64,000 nt of DNA from Ornithinimicrobium murale (GTDB lineage: Bacteria; Actinomycetota; Actinomycetes; Actinomycetales; Dermatophilaceae), in assembly GCF_003352835.1 (NCBI RefSeq), contig NZ_QLVD01000005.1, positions 30,583 to 94,582 on the forward strand. The letters run 5' to 3'. The notes beneath the pieces are model-generated. The model was not told where the DNA came from and did no database searches. It worked only from the letters and a program-made list of their open reading frames with translations. The translations under genes were made by a program, and so were the position numbers. Positions 48,113-56,963 of the stretch are shown in pieces. How positions within the stretch are numbered: position 1 is the first letter of the stretch; every line of letters begins with the position of its first letter.

Positions 48113-49267
48113 ATGATGACCACCGAGACCGACCCGACCGGCGTGCAACCCACCGACTCTGCTGAGGACGCTGCCGTCGGCGACGCGCTCGCCGCCTCGA
48201 CCTCCGACGCCTCGCTGGCCCGGACGATCCTGCGCTCCGCCGAGATCGAGCGCGAGATCGACCGGGACGCGAGCCGGTTCCGGGTGCTGACCGGCGACCG
48301 GCCGACCGGCAACCTGCACCTGGGCCACTACTTCGGCACGCTGCGCAACCGGGTGCTGCTGCAGCAGCGCGGGGTGGAGACCTTCATCCTGATCGCGGAT
48401 TACCAGGTGATCGCCGACCGCGACGGCGTCGGCCCGATCCGCGAGCGGGTCTACTCGCTGCTCGCCGACTATCTCGCCGCCGGCCTGGACCCGGAGACAA
48501 CGACGATCTTCACCCACTCCAGCGTCCCCGCGCTCAACCAGCTGATGCTGCCCTTCCTGTCCCTGGTCACCGACTCCGAGCTGCGGCGCAACCCGACGGT
48601 CAAGGCCGAGTTCGAGGCCACCGGCGGCCGACCGATGTCCGGGCTGCTGCTGACCTATCCGGTGCACCAGGCCGCAGACATCCTGTTCTGCAAGGCCAAC
48701 CTGGTGCCGGTCGGCAAGGACCAGGTGCCGCACCTGGAGCAGGCCCGGGTCATCGCCCGCCGGTTCGATGAACGCTATGGACGGGTCGAGGCTGCCCAGC
48801 CGGTGTTCCCGCCGCCGGAGCCGCTGCTGTCCGAGGCCGCCAGCCTGCTGGGCACCGACGGCACCAAGATGTCCAAGTCCAAGGGCAACACCATCGAGCT
48901 GGGCATGGACGCCGACACCACCGCCAAGGTCCTGAAGAAGGCCGTGACCGACGCCGACCGCACCATCACCTACGACCCGGTGAACCGTCCGGAGGTCTCC
49001 AACCTCGTGCTGCTGGCCGCGCTGGCCAGCGACCGTGACCCCCACGAGATCGCGGCCGAGATCGGAGACGGTGGTGGCGGCACGCTCAAGAGGGTGGTCA
49101 CCGAGGCGGTGAACGAGCACTTCGCGCCGATTCGCGCGCGTCGGGCCGAGGCGGCGGCCGACCAGGGATACCTCGAGCAGATCCTGGCCCGCGGCAACGC
49201 CCGCGCCAACGAGATCGCCACGGCGACGCTCGATGAGGTCCGTTCCGCCATGCAGATGACCTACTGA
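48113..49267 (+). CDS. trpS: Tryptophanyl-tRNA synthetase
   Basis: 384 aa class Ic synthetase. HIGH-type motif HLGHYFG in VLTGDRPTGNLHLGHYFGTL, YPVHQAADILFC, KMSKS in GTKMSKSKGN and the C-terminal helical tRNA-binding region are intact. An N-terminal extension of about 60 residues (MMTTETDPTGVQPTDSAED) precedes the Rossmann fold. GGAAAGG lies four bases before ATG 48113. Expression should rise when charged tRNA-Trp falls, through the leader peptide and attenuator. Attenuation-controlled trpS is what I recall for the auxiliary, indolmycin-resistant TrpRS of Streptomyces. Whether this is the only or an auxiliary copy cannot be told from this window. Confidence 0.95.
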   Translation: MMTTETDPTGVQPTDSAEDAAVGDALAASTSDASLARTILRSAEIEREIDRDASRFRVLTGDRPTGNLHLGHYFGTLRNRVLLQQRGVETFILIADYQVIADRDGVGPIRERVYSLLADYLAAGLDPETTTIFTHSSVPALNQLMLPFLSLVTDSELRRNPTVKAEFEATGGRPMSGLLLTYPVHQAADILFCKANLVPVGKDQVPHLEQARVIARRFDERYGRVEAAQPVFPPPEPLLSEAASLLGTDGTKMSKSKGNTIELGMDADTTAKVLKKAVTDADRTITYDPVNRPEVSNLVLLAALASDRDPHEIAAEIGDGGGGTLKRVVTEAVNEHFAPIRARRAEAAADQGYLEQILARGNARANEIATATLDEVRSAMQMTY

Positions 49268-49271
49268 GATC

Positions 49272-50351
49272 GTGCGCGTCGTCCTCGCCACCGGGCCGTA
49301 TGCCGACACGCCCGGCCCCCTCGCCGCTGCGGTGAGGCTGGCCGAGGGGTGGGCGCGCCACGCCCCTGGTGACCAGGTCATCGTGGCGCCTGTCTCCGAC
49401 GGTGGGTCCGGCTTCGTCGAGGTGCTTGCGCACGCCCTGGACGTGCAGCCGACGCCGGTGGTCGTCACCGGTCCCACCGGCGCCGAGGTGCCGGCACAGC
49501 TCCTGGTCCGGGCGGACACCGCCTACCTGGAGGCGGGTCAGGCCGCGGGTCGCCACCTCGCCGACGCCGATGTGGTGTCCGGGGCCGACGCGCTGACCGG
49601 GCTCACCAGCCGGGGTGTCGGCGAGCTGATCGCGGCCGCCCTGGAGGCGGGCGCCACACGGATCGTGCTCGGTTGTGGCGACCTCGCCAGCCACGACGGC
49701 GGTGTCGGGATGTTGCAGGCGCTGGGGGCGGGGGAGGACCTTGCGGAGCTGCCGGTCGTCCGGGACCGGCTGCGGGGCACCACGCTGGTGCTGGCGCATG
49801 CCACCCCGCTGCCACTCACCGGGTTCCACGGGGCCAGCGCGGCGCTGGGCACCGAGCACGGCGTCCCGGCCGAGGTCACGCAGCGACTCGAGGAGGAGAT
49901 GGGCCTGCTCACCGAGCGGGTCAACCGTCTCCTCCCACCGCGCAAGGACCTGCTGACGGGCAAGCAGCTGCGGCCCGAGCGCGCCGAGGGCGCGGGAGTC
50001 GGCGGGGGAGTCGGCTATGCCGCGATCCTGCTCGGTGCCACCCCGGTCGTGGGTGCCAGCTTCGTCATCGAGGAGGTCGGGCTCGCCGGCGTGCTCCCCG
50101 GGGCGCTGGTCGTGACCGGCGGCGCGGCCTATGACTACCGCACGGTGCACGACGGGGTGATCCCCGAGGTGGCCCGAGCGGCGCTGGAGGTCGGGGCGCC
50201 GAGCATCGTGTTGGCCGAGCGGATCGAGGTCGGCCGGCGCGAGGGGATGTCGCTGGGCGTGTCCGGTGCCTACGAGCCGCGCGCGGGCGAGGACCTCGCT
50301 GCCCTGGCCGAGCGGGTGGCACGCACCTGGTCCCCGCAGCGCCGAGCCTGA
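49272..50351 (+). CDS. Glycerate kinase family protein
   Basis: 359 aa, GTG start five bases after trpS. IVAPVSDGGSGFVEVLAHAL, RIVLGCGDLASHDGGVGMLQALGA and GGGVGYAAILLGATPVVGASFVIEEVGL correspond to the glycerate-kinase fold, though less similar than the gene at 30.6 kb; the N-terminal PDKFKG motif is missing. In M. tuberculosis the homologous Rv2205c sits beside the HesB-like gene Rv2204c, as here. It may not be a functional glycerate kinase; the activity needs testing. Confidence 0.8.
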   Translation: MRVVLATGPYADTPGPLAAAVRLAEGWARHAPGDQVIVAPVSDGGSGFVEVLAHALDVQPTPVVVTGPTGAEVPAQLLVRADTAYLEAGQAAGRHLADADVVSGADALTGLTSRGVGELIAAALEAGATRIVLGCGDLASHDGGVGMLQALGAGEDLAELPVVRDRLRGTTLVLAHATPLPLTGFHGASAALGTEHGVPAEVTQRLEEEMGLLTERVNRLLPPRKDLLTGKQLRPERAEGAGVGGGVGYAAILLGATPVVGASFVIEEVGLAGVLPGALVVTGGAAYDYRTVHDGVIPEVARAALEVGAPSIVLAERIEVGRREGMSLGVSGAYEPRAGEDLAALAERVARTWSPQRRA

Positions 50352-50556
50352 CGGCTGCCCGCCGCCCACGGCATAGAGCCAGTCCGGCAACGGGACGCTC
50401 GGACGGGTGGGGTGCGCTGGTGGGCGGCGCTCGGCGTGTGTCGGCGGGGTGGTGATGTTCTTTTGCGGCATCGGTCGTACGCTGGGGGCAGGGAACAAAC
50501 CCCGCGCAGCCCATGTTGCGCCCGACAAGCGTTTCCCGAGAGGACAGGACGGACTG

Positions 50557-50925
50557 ATGAGCGTGCCCCAGACACAGACCACGACCGAGACCACGGCGGA
50601 GCACGGCGTCGTCCTGACATCCGTTGCCGCCGAGAAGGTCAAGTCCCTGCTCGAGCAGGAGGGTCGTGACGACCTGCGCCTGCGCATCGGCGTGCAGCCC
50701 GGTGGCTGCTCCGGCCTGATCTACCAGCTCTACTTCGACGAGCGCACCCTCGACGGCGACCTGACCTCTGACTTCGACGGTGTCGCGGTCGTCGTGGACC
50801 GGATGAGCGCCCCCTACCTGGACGGCGCGTCGATCGACTTCGCCGACACCATCGAGAAGCAGGGCTTCACCATCGACAACCCCAACGCGGGCAGCTCCTG
50901 CGCCTGCGGCGACTCCTTCGGCTGA
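50557..50925 (+). CDS. erpA: A-type iron-sulfur carrier (ErpA/IscA/HesB family)
   Basis: 122 aa. VVLTSVAAEKVKSLLEQEGRDDLRLRI opens the fold, the first ligand cysteine is in GVQPGGCSGLIYQLYFD, and the C-terminal CxC pair is GSSCACGDSF. These three cysteines bind or transfer an Fe-S cluster to target proteins such as LipA and respiratory enzymes. ATG start at 50557; the leader from 50352 has no other gene. Homologous to Rv2204c. The symbol is by family; IscA and ErpA cannot be separated with certainty. Confidence 0.92.
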   Translation: MSVPQTQTTTETTAEHGVVLTSVAAEKVKSLLEQEGRDDLRLRIGVQPGGCSGLIYQLYFDERTLDGDLTSDFDGVAVVVDRMSAPYLDGASIDFADTIEKQGFTIDNPNAGSSCACGDSFG

Positions 50926-50965
50926 GTCGAGTCACTTGAGCGCGAGCGCCGCGCTGCAGAACGCC

Positions 50966-51002
50966 CGAACGGCCGGTTCCCCACGAGGGGGCCGGCCGTT
51001 CG
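50966..51002 (+). terminator. erpA terminator
   Basis: CGAACGGCCGG pairs with CCGGCCGTTCG (11 bp); within the loop TTCCCC faces GGGG. It starts 41 bases past the stop. Confidence 0.82.
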
Positions 51003-51018
51003 CGTTGCGGTGCTTGAC

Positions 51019-51107
51019 GCGCGACACGGCGGAGCCGAAGGTGGCACTGCGCGCGACACGCCGGAGCCGAAGATGGCACCGTGCGCGACACGCCGGGGAC
51101 GGAACCC
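51019..51107. repeat. 32-bp imperfect tandem repeat, about 2.7 copies
   Basis: GCGCGACACGGCGGAGCCGA, GCGCGCGACACGCCGGAGCC and GTGCGCGACACGCCGGGGAC start units at about 51019, 51049 and 51081. Most of the gap 50926-51423 is filled by this, the palindrome and the 36-bp array. Confidence 0.75.
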
Positions 51108-51162
51108 GATGAGGAGCGTAGAGGTCTAGGCGATCATCGAGGCCCCGACGGACCGGATCGAG

Positions 51163-51232
51163 TGTCATGCGCTCTCGGTGTTGCAGAACTCGGGTCCGGA
51201 CCCGAATCCTGCAACACCGGAACCGCATGACA
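51163..51232. repeat. 70-bp palindromic element, copy C
   Basis: Ends TGTCATGCG and CGCATGACA as in the copies at 35681 and 39214, same length of 70 bp. The inside differs: GGTGTTGCAG pairs with CTGCAACACC and CGGGTC with GACCCG, so the fold is conserved while the sequence is not. Confidence 0.92.
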
Positions 51233-51400
51233 TCCACGGCGGTGGGGACCGCCGGCAACCGCATGACATCCACGGCGGTGGGGACCGCCGGCAACCGCAT
51301 GACATCCACGGCGGTGGGGACCGCCGGCAACCGCATGACATCCACGGCGGTGGGGACCGCCGGCAACCGCATGACATCCACGGCGGTGGGGACCGCCGGC
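51221..51400. repeat. 36-bp perfect tandem repeat, five copies
   Basis: Units of 36 bp begin AACCGCATGACATCCACGGC at 51221, 51257, 51293, 51329 and 51365. The first 12 bp of the first unit are the right end of the palindrome. Each unit contains GGCGGT-gggg-ACCGCC. The array ends 23 bases before the adenosine kinase start. No spacers, so not CRISPR. Confidence 0.95.
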
Positions 51401-51423
51401 GGACTCCGCGGTAGGTTGCGGCT

Positions 51424-52398
51424 GTGAAGATCGCTGTCTGTGGGTCCATCGCGACCGACCACCTGATGACCTACCAGGGCCGGTTCACCGACTCCCTGGT
51501 GCCCGACCAGCTGTCCAAGCTCTCGTTGTCCTTCCTGGTGGACGACCTGCAGGTGCGACGAGGCGGCATCGGCGCCAACATCAGCTTCGGGATGGCCCGG
51601 CTCGGGCACCACCCGGTGCTGGTCGGAGCAGTGGGGGAGGACTTCGCGTCCTACCGCTCGTGGCTGGAGCGGCACGGGGTGAACTGCGACCACATCCACG
51701 TCTCAGAGGTGCGGCACACAGCCCGGTTCGTGTGCACCACCGATGAGGACATGGCCCAGATCGCCACGTTCTATGCCGGCGCGATGAGCGAGGCCCGCAC
51801 CATCGAGCTCGGCCCGATCATGAACCTGATGGACGGGATCGACCTCGTCATGGTCAGCCCGGACGACCCCGAGGCGATGCTGCGCCACTCGGCCGAGTGC
51901 CGCACCCGCCGGATCCCATTCGCGTCCGACCCCAGTCAGCAGCTCGCGTTCATGGACGGGGCCTCGATCCGGTCACTGATCGACGGGGCGACCTACCTGT
52001 TCACCAACGAGTACGAAGCCGCGATGACCGAGCAGAAGACCGGCTGGTCCGCCGAGGAGATCCTGGACCGGGTCGGCACCCGGATCATCACCCGCGGCAA
52101 GGACGGTGCCACGGTCCTGCGGCTCGGCGAGGAGCCCATCGACGTGCCGATCGCCACGGTCGTCGAGCGAGTGGACCCCACCGGCATCGGGGACGCCTTC
52201 CGCGCAGGCTTCCTGGCGGGCCTGGCCTGGGATCTCTCCCTGGAGCGCTGTGCTCAGCTCGGCTCCACGCTGGCCAGCTACGTCCTCGAGACGGTGGGCA
52301 CGCAGGAGTACACCTTCGACAACGCGCACTTCGTCCACCGGTTCGGCCAGGCCTACGGGGCCGTGGCGGCCGCCGAGGTCGCCACCCACCTGGGCTGA
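51424..52398 (+). CDS. adoK: Adenosine kinase-like PfkB family kinase
   Basis: 324 aa ribokinase-fold enzyme. MKIAVCGSIATDHLM, then RRGGIGANISFGMARLG (sugar-binding glycines), the anion-hole and catalytic aspartate in DPTGIGDAFRAGFLAGLAWD, and NEYEAAMTE in the core. It is homologous to M. tuberculosis Rv2202c (AdoK), which phosphorylates adenosine to AMP. TAGGTT (51412-51417) is six bases before the GTG, so translation is probably leaderless. The promoter abuts the 36-bp repeat array. Other sugar kinases in the family are the alternative. Confidence 0.85.
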   Translation: MKIAVCGSIATDHLMTYQGRFTDSLVPDQLSKLSLSFLVDDLQVRRGGIGANISFGMARLGHHPVLVGAVGEDFASYRSWLERHGVNCDHIHVSEVRHTARFVCTTDEDMAQIATFYAGAMSEARTIELGPIMNLMDGIDLVMVSPDDPEAMLRHSAECRTRRIPFASDPSQQLAFMDGASIRSLIDGATYLFTNEYEAAMTEQKTGWSAEEILDRVGTRIITRGKDGATVLRLGEEPIDVPIATVVERVDPTGIGDAFRAGFLAGLAWDLSLERCAQLGSTLASYVLETVGTQEYTFDNAHFVHRFGQAYGAVAAAEVATHLG

Positions 52399-52413
52399 GG
52401 CAGAGCGAGCCGT

Positions 52414-53091
52414 ATGCCGATCGAGCCGCCACCCACGCAGTGGCACCTTGATCTGGGCCAGGCCCGACCAGGTGATGACCTGGTGGGTGTCGGAGCCGAC
52501 CTGGAGCCGGGGACCCTGCTGGCGGCCTACCGTTCCGGCATCTTCCCGATGGGCCTGGGGGTGCGGGGCGGGGGCACACTCGGCTGGTGGTCGCCGGACC
52601 CGCGCGGGCTGCTGCACCCCCGTGACCTGCGGGTCAGTCGGTCATTGCGGAGAGCGCACGCGCGTTTCGACTACCGCGTGGACTCGGCGTTCGACCGGGT
52701 CGTGGCGGAGTGTGCGGCACCGGGCCGGCAGGGCCGCTGGATCACGCCGGCCATCGCCGGTGCCTACGGCGAGCTGCACCGCCTCGGGTGGGCTCACTCG
52801 GTGGAGACCTGGCAGGGCGGTGAGCTGGTCGGTGGCCTCTACGGCGTCGCCATCGGGGGACTGTTCGCCGGAGAGTCCATGTTCCACCGGGCCACCGACG
52901 CCTCCAAGGCGGCCCTGGTGCACCTGGTGTCCCTGGTGTCCGCCGATCATGGCCTCATCGACGTCCAGTGGCGGACCGAGCACCTGGCCAGTCTCGGCGT
53001 GACAGAGGTGAGGCGCACGGCATACCTCGGGTTGTTGGCCGACGCCCTGGCCCAGCCACTCCCACCCGCCTTCGCCGGGGTTCCACGCTGA
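52414..53091 (+). CDS. aat: Leucyl/phenylalanyl-tRNA-protein transferase
   Basis: 225 aa. It adds Leu or Phe to N-terminal Lys or Arg of proteins, marking them for ClpAP/ClpS degradation. Hallmarks: DLVGVGADLEPGTLLAAYRSGIFPM, GWWSPDPRG, HSVETWQGGELVGGLYGVAIGGLFAGESMFHR, ASKAALVHLV, and DVQWRTEHLASLG. Fifteen bp after the adenosine kinase gene, so an operon is possible. No clpS is visible here. Confidence 0.94.
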   Translation: MPIEPPPTQWHLDLGQARPGDDLVGVGADLEPGTLLAAYRSGIFPMGLGVRGGGTLGWWSPDPRGLLHPRDLRVSRSLRRAHARFDYRVDSAFDRVVAECAAPGRQGRWITPAIAGAYGELHRLGWAHSVETWQGGELVGGLYGVAIGGLFAGESMFHRATDASKAALVHLVSLVSADHGLIDVQWRTEHLASLGVTEVRRTAYLGLLADALAQPLPPAFAGVPR

Positions 53092-53226
53092 GTCACACGG
53101 GCACCACGGGACCCGGCCGCGGGGGTGCGCGACGCGCGACATCCGAGTCCGACCCTGCTGCCTGCGCGCACGCGCGAGGGGGTAGGCTCTGACACGGTTA
53201 ACCATGGCTCGATAGTGAGGTGCGCA

Positions 53227-54138
53227 TTGCAACGGCAGACTGCCCCGGCCCGTCGCCGCAGAAGGATCGGTGGACTCGGTCTTTTGGCTGCCCTCGCCCT
53301 GGTCCTGAGCGGCTGCGGCGCGGAGTTCCAGCGCGGATACCTCCCGGAGCCGGTGACCGAGATCGGGCCGAAGGTCATCAACTTCTGGAACTGGACCTGG
53401 ATCGCGGCGCTGGCCATCGGCGTCCTGGTGTGGGGCCTGATCCTCTGGTGCGTCGTGGCCTACCGTCGCAAGAAGGACGAGAAGGGCCTCCCGGTCCAGC
53501 TGCGCTACAACGTGCCGCTGGAGATCCTCTACACGATCGTGCCCGTGCTCATGGTTGCCGTGCTCTTCGGCAAGACCGTCGAGCTGCAGCACGAGATGGT
53601 CGACACCACCCAGGAAGCTGACGTCACGGTCAACGCGATCGGCAAGAAGTGGTCCTGGGACTTCAACTACGTCGAGGCCGACGCGCACATCATCGGCACC
53701 CAGGCCAGCGACCTGAACAAGGGCGAGGAGGGGCTGCCCGAGACGCTGCCCACCCTGGTCCTGCCGGTCGACAGCCGCATCGAGTTCGTCCTGACCTCAC
53801 GCGATGTCATCCACTCCTTCTGGGTGCCGCAGTTCCTGACCAAGCTCGACATGGTGCCCGGCCGGGTCAACGTCTTCCAGGCGGTGACGACCGAGGAGGG
53901 CACCTTCCAGGGCAAGTGCGCCGAGCTGTGCGGCGCCTACCACTCCGAGATGCTCTTCCAGGTCCAGGTCGTCTCCCAGGAGGAGTACGACGCGTTCATC
54001 GAGGACCTCAAGGCCTCCGGCGGCGACGGCCTCGTCGGCAACGAGTACAACCTCTACGGCCTCCACGAGGGGCAGCCGGCCAAGTTGCCACCGGCGCTTC
54101 TCGAGGACTACAACGCCTCGCAGGAGGAGGAGAACTGA
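53227..54138 (+). CDS. ctaC: Cytochrome c oxidase subunit II (CuA)
   Basis: 303 aa from TTG 53227 with GAGG six bases upstream; GTG at 53215 in the same frame is possible. Lipoprotein signal with lipobox [10 protein letters not shown], then two transmembrane helices ([34 protein letters not shown]). The periplasmic CuA domain with [20 protein letters not shown] and the CuA motif [12 protein letters not shown] follows. Electron entry subunit of aa3 oxidase; as in mycobacteria it receives electrons from the bcc complex. It overlaps ctaD by one base (TGATG). Confidence 0.95.
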   Translation: MQRQTAPARRRRRIGGLGLLAALALVLSGCGAEFQRGYLPEPVTEIGPKVINFWNWTWIAALAIGVLVWGLILWCVVAYRRKKDEKGLPVQLRYNVPLEILYTIVPVLMVAVLFGKTVELQHEMVDTTQEADVTVNAIGKKWSWDFNYVEADAHIIGTQASDLNKGEEGLPETLPTLVLPVDSRIEFVLTSRDVIHSFWVPQFLTKLDMVPGRVNVFQAVTTEEGTFQGKCAELCGAYHSEMLFQVQVVSQEEYDAFIEDLKASGGDGLVGNEYNLYGLHEGQPAKLPPALLEDYNASQEEEN

Positions 54139-55940
54139 TGGCCATCACCACGACGCGGCCGCCTGGTGAGATCGTCCCCGCCAGCGGGCCGGAGCAGCCA
54201 CGCAAGAGCCTGGGCAAGCTCATCGTCAACTGGATGACCACGACCGACCACAAGGTCATCGGCAACCTGTACTTCATCACCAGCGTCGCCTTCTTCATGC
54301 TCGGTGGCCTGCTCGCCCTGATCATCCGCGCTGAGCTGTGGGCTCCTGGTCTCGGGGTCGTGGACAACCCCGAGCAGTTCAACCAGATGTTCACCATGCA
54401 CGGCACGATCATGCTGCTGTTGTTTGCGACGCCGCTGTTCGCCGGCTTCGCCAACGCGCTGATGCCCCTGCAGATCGGTGCGCCCGACGTCGCCTTCCCG
54501 CGACTCAACATGTTCGCCTACTGGCTGTTCACCTTCGGTGGTCTGATCACGGTCGGTGGGTTCATCACCCCCGGTGGTGCCGCGTCCTTCGGATGGTTCG
54601 CGTATCAGCCCCTCGCCGGCCCGACGCACAGCCCCGGCCTCGGCGGCGACCTGTGGGTGATGGGCCTGGCCCTGGCCGGTTTCGGCACGATCCTGGGTGG
54701 CGTCAACTTCATCACCACCATCGTGTGCATGCGCGCCCCCGGCATGACGATGTTCCGGATGCCGATGTTCACCTGGACCGTGTTGGTGACCTCGATCCTG
54801 GTGCTCATGGTCTTCCCGGTGCTGGCCGCCGCGATGTTCGGCATGGCCGCGGACCGCATCGCCGGTGCCCATATCTATGATCCGGAACACGGCGGAGCCA
54901 TGCTCTGGCAACACCTGTTCTGGTTCTTCGGCCACCCCGAGGTCTACATCATCGCGCTGCCGTTCTTCGGGCTGATCTCCGAGATCATCCCGGCGTTCAG
55001 CCGCAAGCCGCTGTTCGGCTACAAGACGATGGTCTTTGCCACCGTGTCCATCGCAGCCCTCTCGGTGAGTGTGTGGGCCCACCACATGTACGCCACCGGC
55101 GCGGTCCTGCTGGAGTTCTTCGCGATCATGACGATGCTGATCGCGGTCCCGACCGGTCTGAAGTTCTTCAACTGGGTCGGCACGATGTGGGGCGGGCACC
55201 TGACTTTCGAGACCCCCATGCTGTGGTCCCTAGGCTTCCTGGTGACCTTCTTGTTCGGTGGGCTCACCGGCGTCATCCTGGCCAGCCCCGTGCTGGACTT
55301 CCACGTGACGGACTCCTACTTCGTGGTGGCGCACTTCCACTACGTGGTGTTCGGCACCGTGGTGTTCGCGATGTTCGCCGGCTTCTATTTCTGGTGGCCG
55401 AAGTTCACCGGTCACATGTTGAGCGAGGGCTGGGGCAAGCTGCACTTCTGGATGCTCTTCTTCGGCTTCCACGGCACCTTCCTGATCCAGCACTGGCTGG
55501 GTGCCATGGGGATGCCGCGTCGCTACCCGGACTACATGCCAGAGGACGGGTTCACCTGGATGAACCAGCTCTCGACCGTCTCGGCCTTCCTGCTCGGCGC
55601 CTCGATGCTGCCCTTCCTGTATGCCGTGTGGAAGAGCTTCAAGACCGAGAAGGTCACCGTGGACGACCCCTGGGGCTGGGGTGGCTCCCTGGAGTGGGCC
55701 ACCTCGTGCCCGCCGCCGCGACACAACTTCAACTCACTGCCGCGGATCCGGTCCGAGCGTCCGGCCTTCGACCTGCACCATGCGGACGTGGCCACCATGG
55801 AGTCCGCCGAGCCTGACAAGGGCGTCCTGGAGACCCTGTTGGGTGGACCGGACACCGACCCGGCCGGCCAGACGGGCACGGTCAATGGCGGGTCCAAGGG
55901 TCGTGGCGACGAGGACGAGAAGAATGGAGATGCCCGATGA
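54138..55940 (+). CDS. ctaD: Cytochrome c oxidase subunit I
   Basis: 600 aa. Twelve transmembrane helices with heme and copper ligands: [13 protein letters not shown] (low-spin heme a), [13 protein letters not shown] (CuB His and crosslinked Tyr), WAHHMYATG (CuB), and [11 protein letters not shown] (heme a and a3). K-channel lysine stretch YKTMVF is present. A 60-residue hydrophilic C-terminal tail ends [16 protein letters not shown] overlaps the ctaC stop and its stop overlaps the ctaF start, so the three genes are coupled. Confidence 0.97.
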   Translation: MAITTTRPPGEIVPASGPEQPRKSLGKLIVNWMTTTDHKVIGNLYFITSVAFFMLGGLLALIIRAELWAPGLGVVDNPEQFNQMFTMHGTIMLLLFATPLFAGFANALMPLQIGAPDVAFPRLNMFAYWLFTFGGLITVGGFITPGGAASFGWFAYQPLAGPTHSPGLGGDLWVMGLALAGFGTILGGVNFITTIVCMRAPGMTMFRMPMFTWTVLVTSILVLMVFPVLAAAMFGMAADRIAGAHIYDPEHGGAMLWQHLFWFFGHPEVYIIALPFFGLISEIIPAFSRKPLFGYKTMVFATVSIAALSVSVWAHHMYATGAVLLEFFAIMTMLIAVPTGLKFFNWVGTMWGGHLTFETPMLWSLGFLVTFLFGGLTGVILASPVLDFHVTDSYFVVAHFHYVVFGTVVFAMFAGFYFWWPKFTGHMLSEGWGKLHFWMLFFGFHGTFLIQHWLGAMGMPRRYPDYMPEDGFTWMNQLSTVSAFLLGASMLPFLYAVWKSFKTEKVTVDDPWGWGGSLEWATSCPPPRHNFNSLPRIRSERPAFDLHHADVATMESAEPDKGVLETLLGGPDTDPAGQTGTVNGGSKGRGDEDEKNGDAR

Positions 55941-56338
55941 AGGTTGAGGCAAAGCTCTTCTACTGGCTCATCGGCTTCTTCTTCATCGTCGGAGCCATCT
56001 ACACCTACTTCACCAACTTCGAGGAGCCCGTGGGGGCCGTCGGCCTGGTGCTGACGGGCATGATGTGCGCGATGGTCGCCTGGTACCTCGCCAAGAGCGG
56101 TCGCACCGTCGATCTGCGCCCTGAGGACCACGAGATGGGGGAGATCGCCGACCAGGCGGGCCCGTATGGCCACTTCGCGCCGCACTCCTGGTGGCCGCTG
56201 TGGGTCGGGCTCTCGGGAGCCATGGTCTTCCTCGGTATCGCCATCGGCTGGTGGATGGTCCTCATCGCCTCGCCGTTCCTGGCTATCGCAACGGTCGGCT
56301 GGGTCTTCGAGTACTTCCGGGGCGAGCACGCCATCTGA
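55937..56338 (+). CDS. ctaF: Actinobacterial cytochrome c oxidase subunit IV
   Basis: 133 aa. Four transmembrane helices: [58 protein letters not shown] and [20 protein letters not shown]. Between helices 2 and 3 is [29 protein letters not shown], characteristic of the actinobacterial CtaF (Rv2199c in M. tuberculosis). It stabilises the aa3 oxidase. ATG overlaps the ctaD stop (ATGA). Confidence 0.93.
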   Translation: MKVEAKLFYWLIGFFFIVGAIYTYFTNFEEPVGAVGLVLTGMMCAMVAWYLAKSGRTVDLRPEDHEMGEIADQAGPYGHFAPHSWWPLWVGLSGAMVFLGIAIGWWMVLIASPFLAIATVGWVFEYFRGEHAI

Positions 56339-56355
56339 GCCTCTGCCTGACGACA

Positions 56356-56393
56356 ACAACGGCCGCCGCACCATCGGGTGCGGCGGCCGTTGT
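56356..56393 (+). terminator. ctaCDF operon terminator
   Basis: ACAACGGCCGCCGCACC and GGTGCGGCGGCCGTTGT pair perfectly over 17 bp with a 4-base loop, 18 bases past ctaF. It also marks the end of the conserved chromosomal block; accessory DNA follows. Confidence 0.9.
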
Positions 56394-56495
56394 GTGCGTG
56401 GCACTCCTGGGTGTCGTGCCAGTCGGGAGTTGCGGCTCAGGTCCGTTCGTCGTCGACGCAATCGTCGTGCTCGATATTTTCCTGGCCCGGTGGGG

Positions 56496-56963
56496 TCACG
56501 GGCAGCGGGAGATGCTCCACCAGCCGCTGCCCAGTGCCCGTTCCCACTCTGCTTCAGTGGGCGCCAACAGTCCGGGGTAGCGGCCATCCTCGAGGTGGTC
56601 AAAGCCGAACATAGTGCTGATGGGTTCGTCCTCCAAGCCAATGAACTGCACGATGCAGTGATTGACACCCGGACCGTAGATCGCCCGGATCACCCCAGGG
56701 TGACGGTGTCTCAGAAGGCAGCCGGCCTGAACGAACTCGGGATCCAGGACGTGGGATGCGTCGTCCTCCCCGGCGTAGAGAACGCTCACGCCCACCCTGG
56801 CCTCGTCCGCCTGCAAGAAGCGCATGTTCTCGCCGCCGGCGGGGTGGCACTCTTGACCGGTCCACGTGCGCGTCACGGGACAGTGAGTGATGAGCTCCTC
56901 GCAAAGCCGCCTCGGCAGGGTCCTCGCCAGGCTTGATGGTGCCAGCGGGAACCTGAACTCCAA
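56496..56963 (-). CDS. Hypothetical protein, possibly decaying
   Basis: 155 aa if read from TTG 56963; a shorter start is ATG 56825 (MRFLQADEARVGVSVLYAGEDD). Contents: EFVQAGCLLRHRHPGVIRAIYGPGVNHCIVQFIGLEDEPISTMFGFDHLEDGRYPGLLAPTEAEWERALG. It has the balance of a real globular protein but no family I recognise, and no ribosome site at the long start. It is the first gene past the ctaF terminator, in a region of broken genes, so it may itself be truncated at the 5' end. Confidence 0.5.
   Translation of the reverse strand: MEFRFPLAPSSLARTLPRRLCEELITHCPVTRTWTGQECHPAGGENMRFLQADEARVGVSVLYAGEDDASHVLDPEFVQAGCLLRHRHPGVIRAIYGPGVNHCIVQFIGLEDEPISTMFGFDHLEDGRYPGLLAPTEAEWERALGSGWWSISRCP

Noticed and set aside
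47936..49519. 527-residue minus-strand ORF opposite trpS
   Set aside because: Shadow; trpS on the plus strand has intact synthetase motifs and a proper leader.
51221..51400. CRISPR array
   Set aside because: The 36-bp units are directly contiguous with no spacers and no cas genes nearby.
51167..51427. Small ORFs with repeated PHDIHGGGD-type peptides
   Set aside because: They are translations of the 36-bp repeats in several frames.
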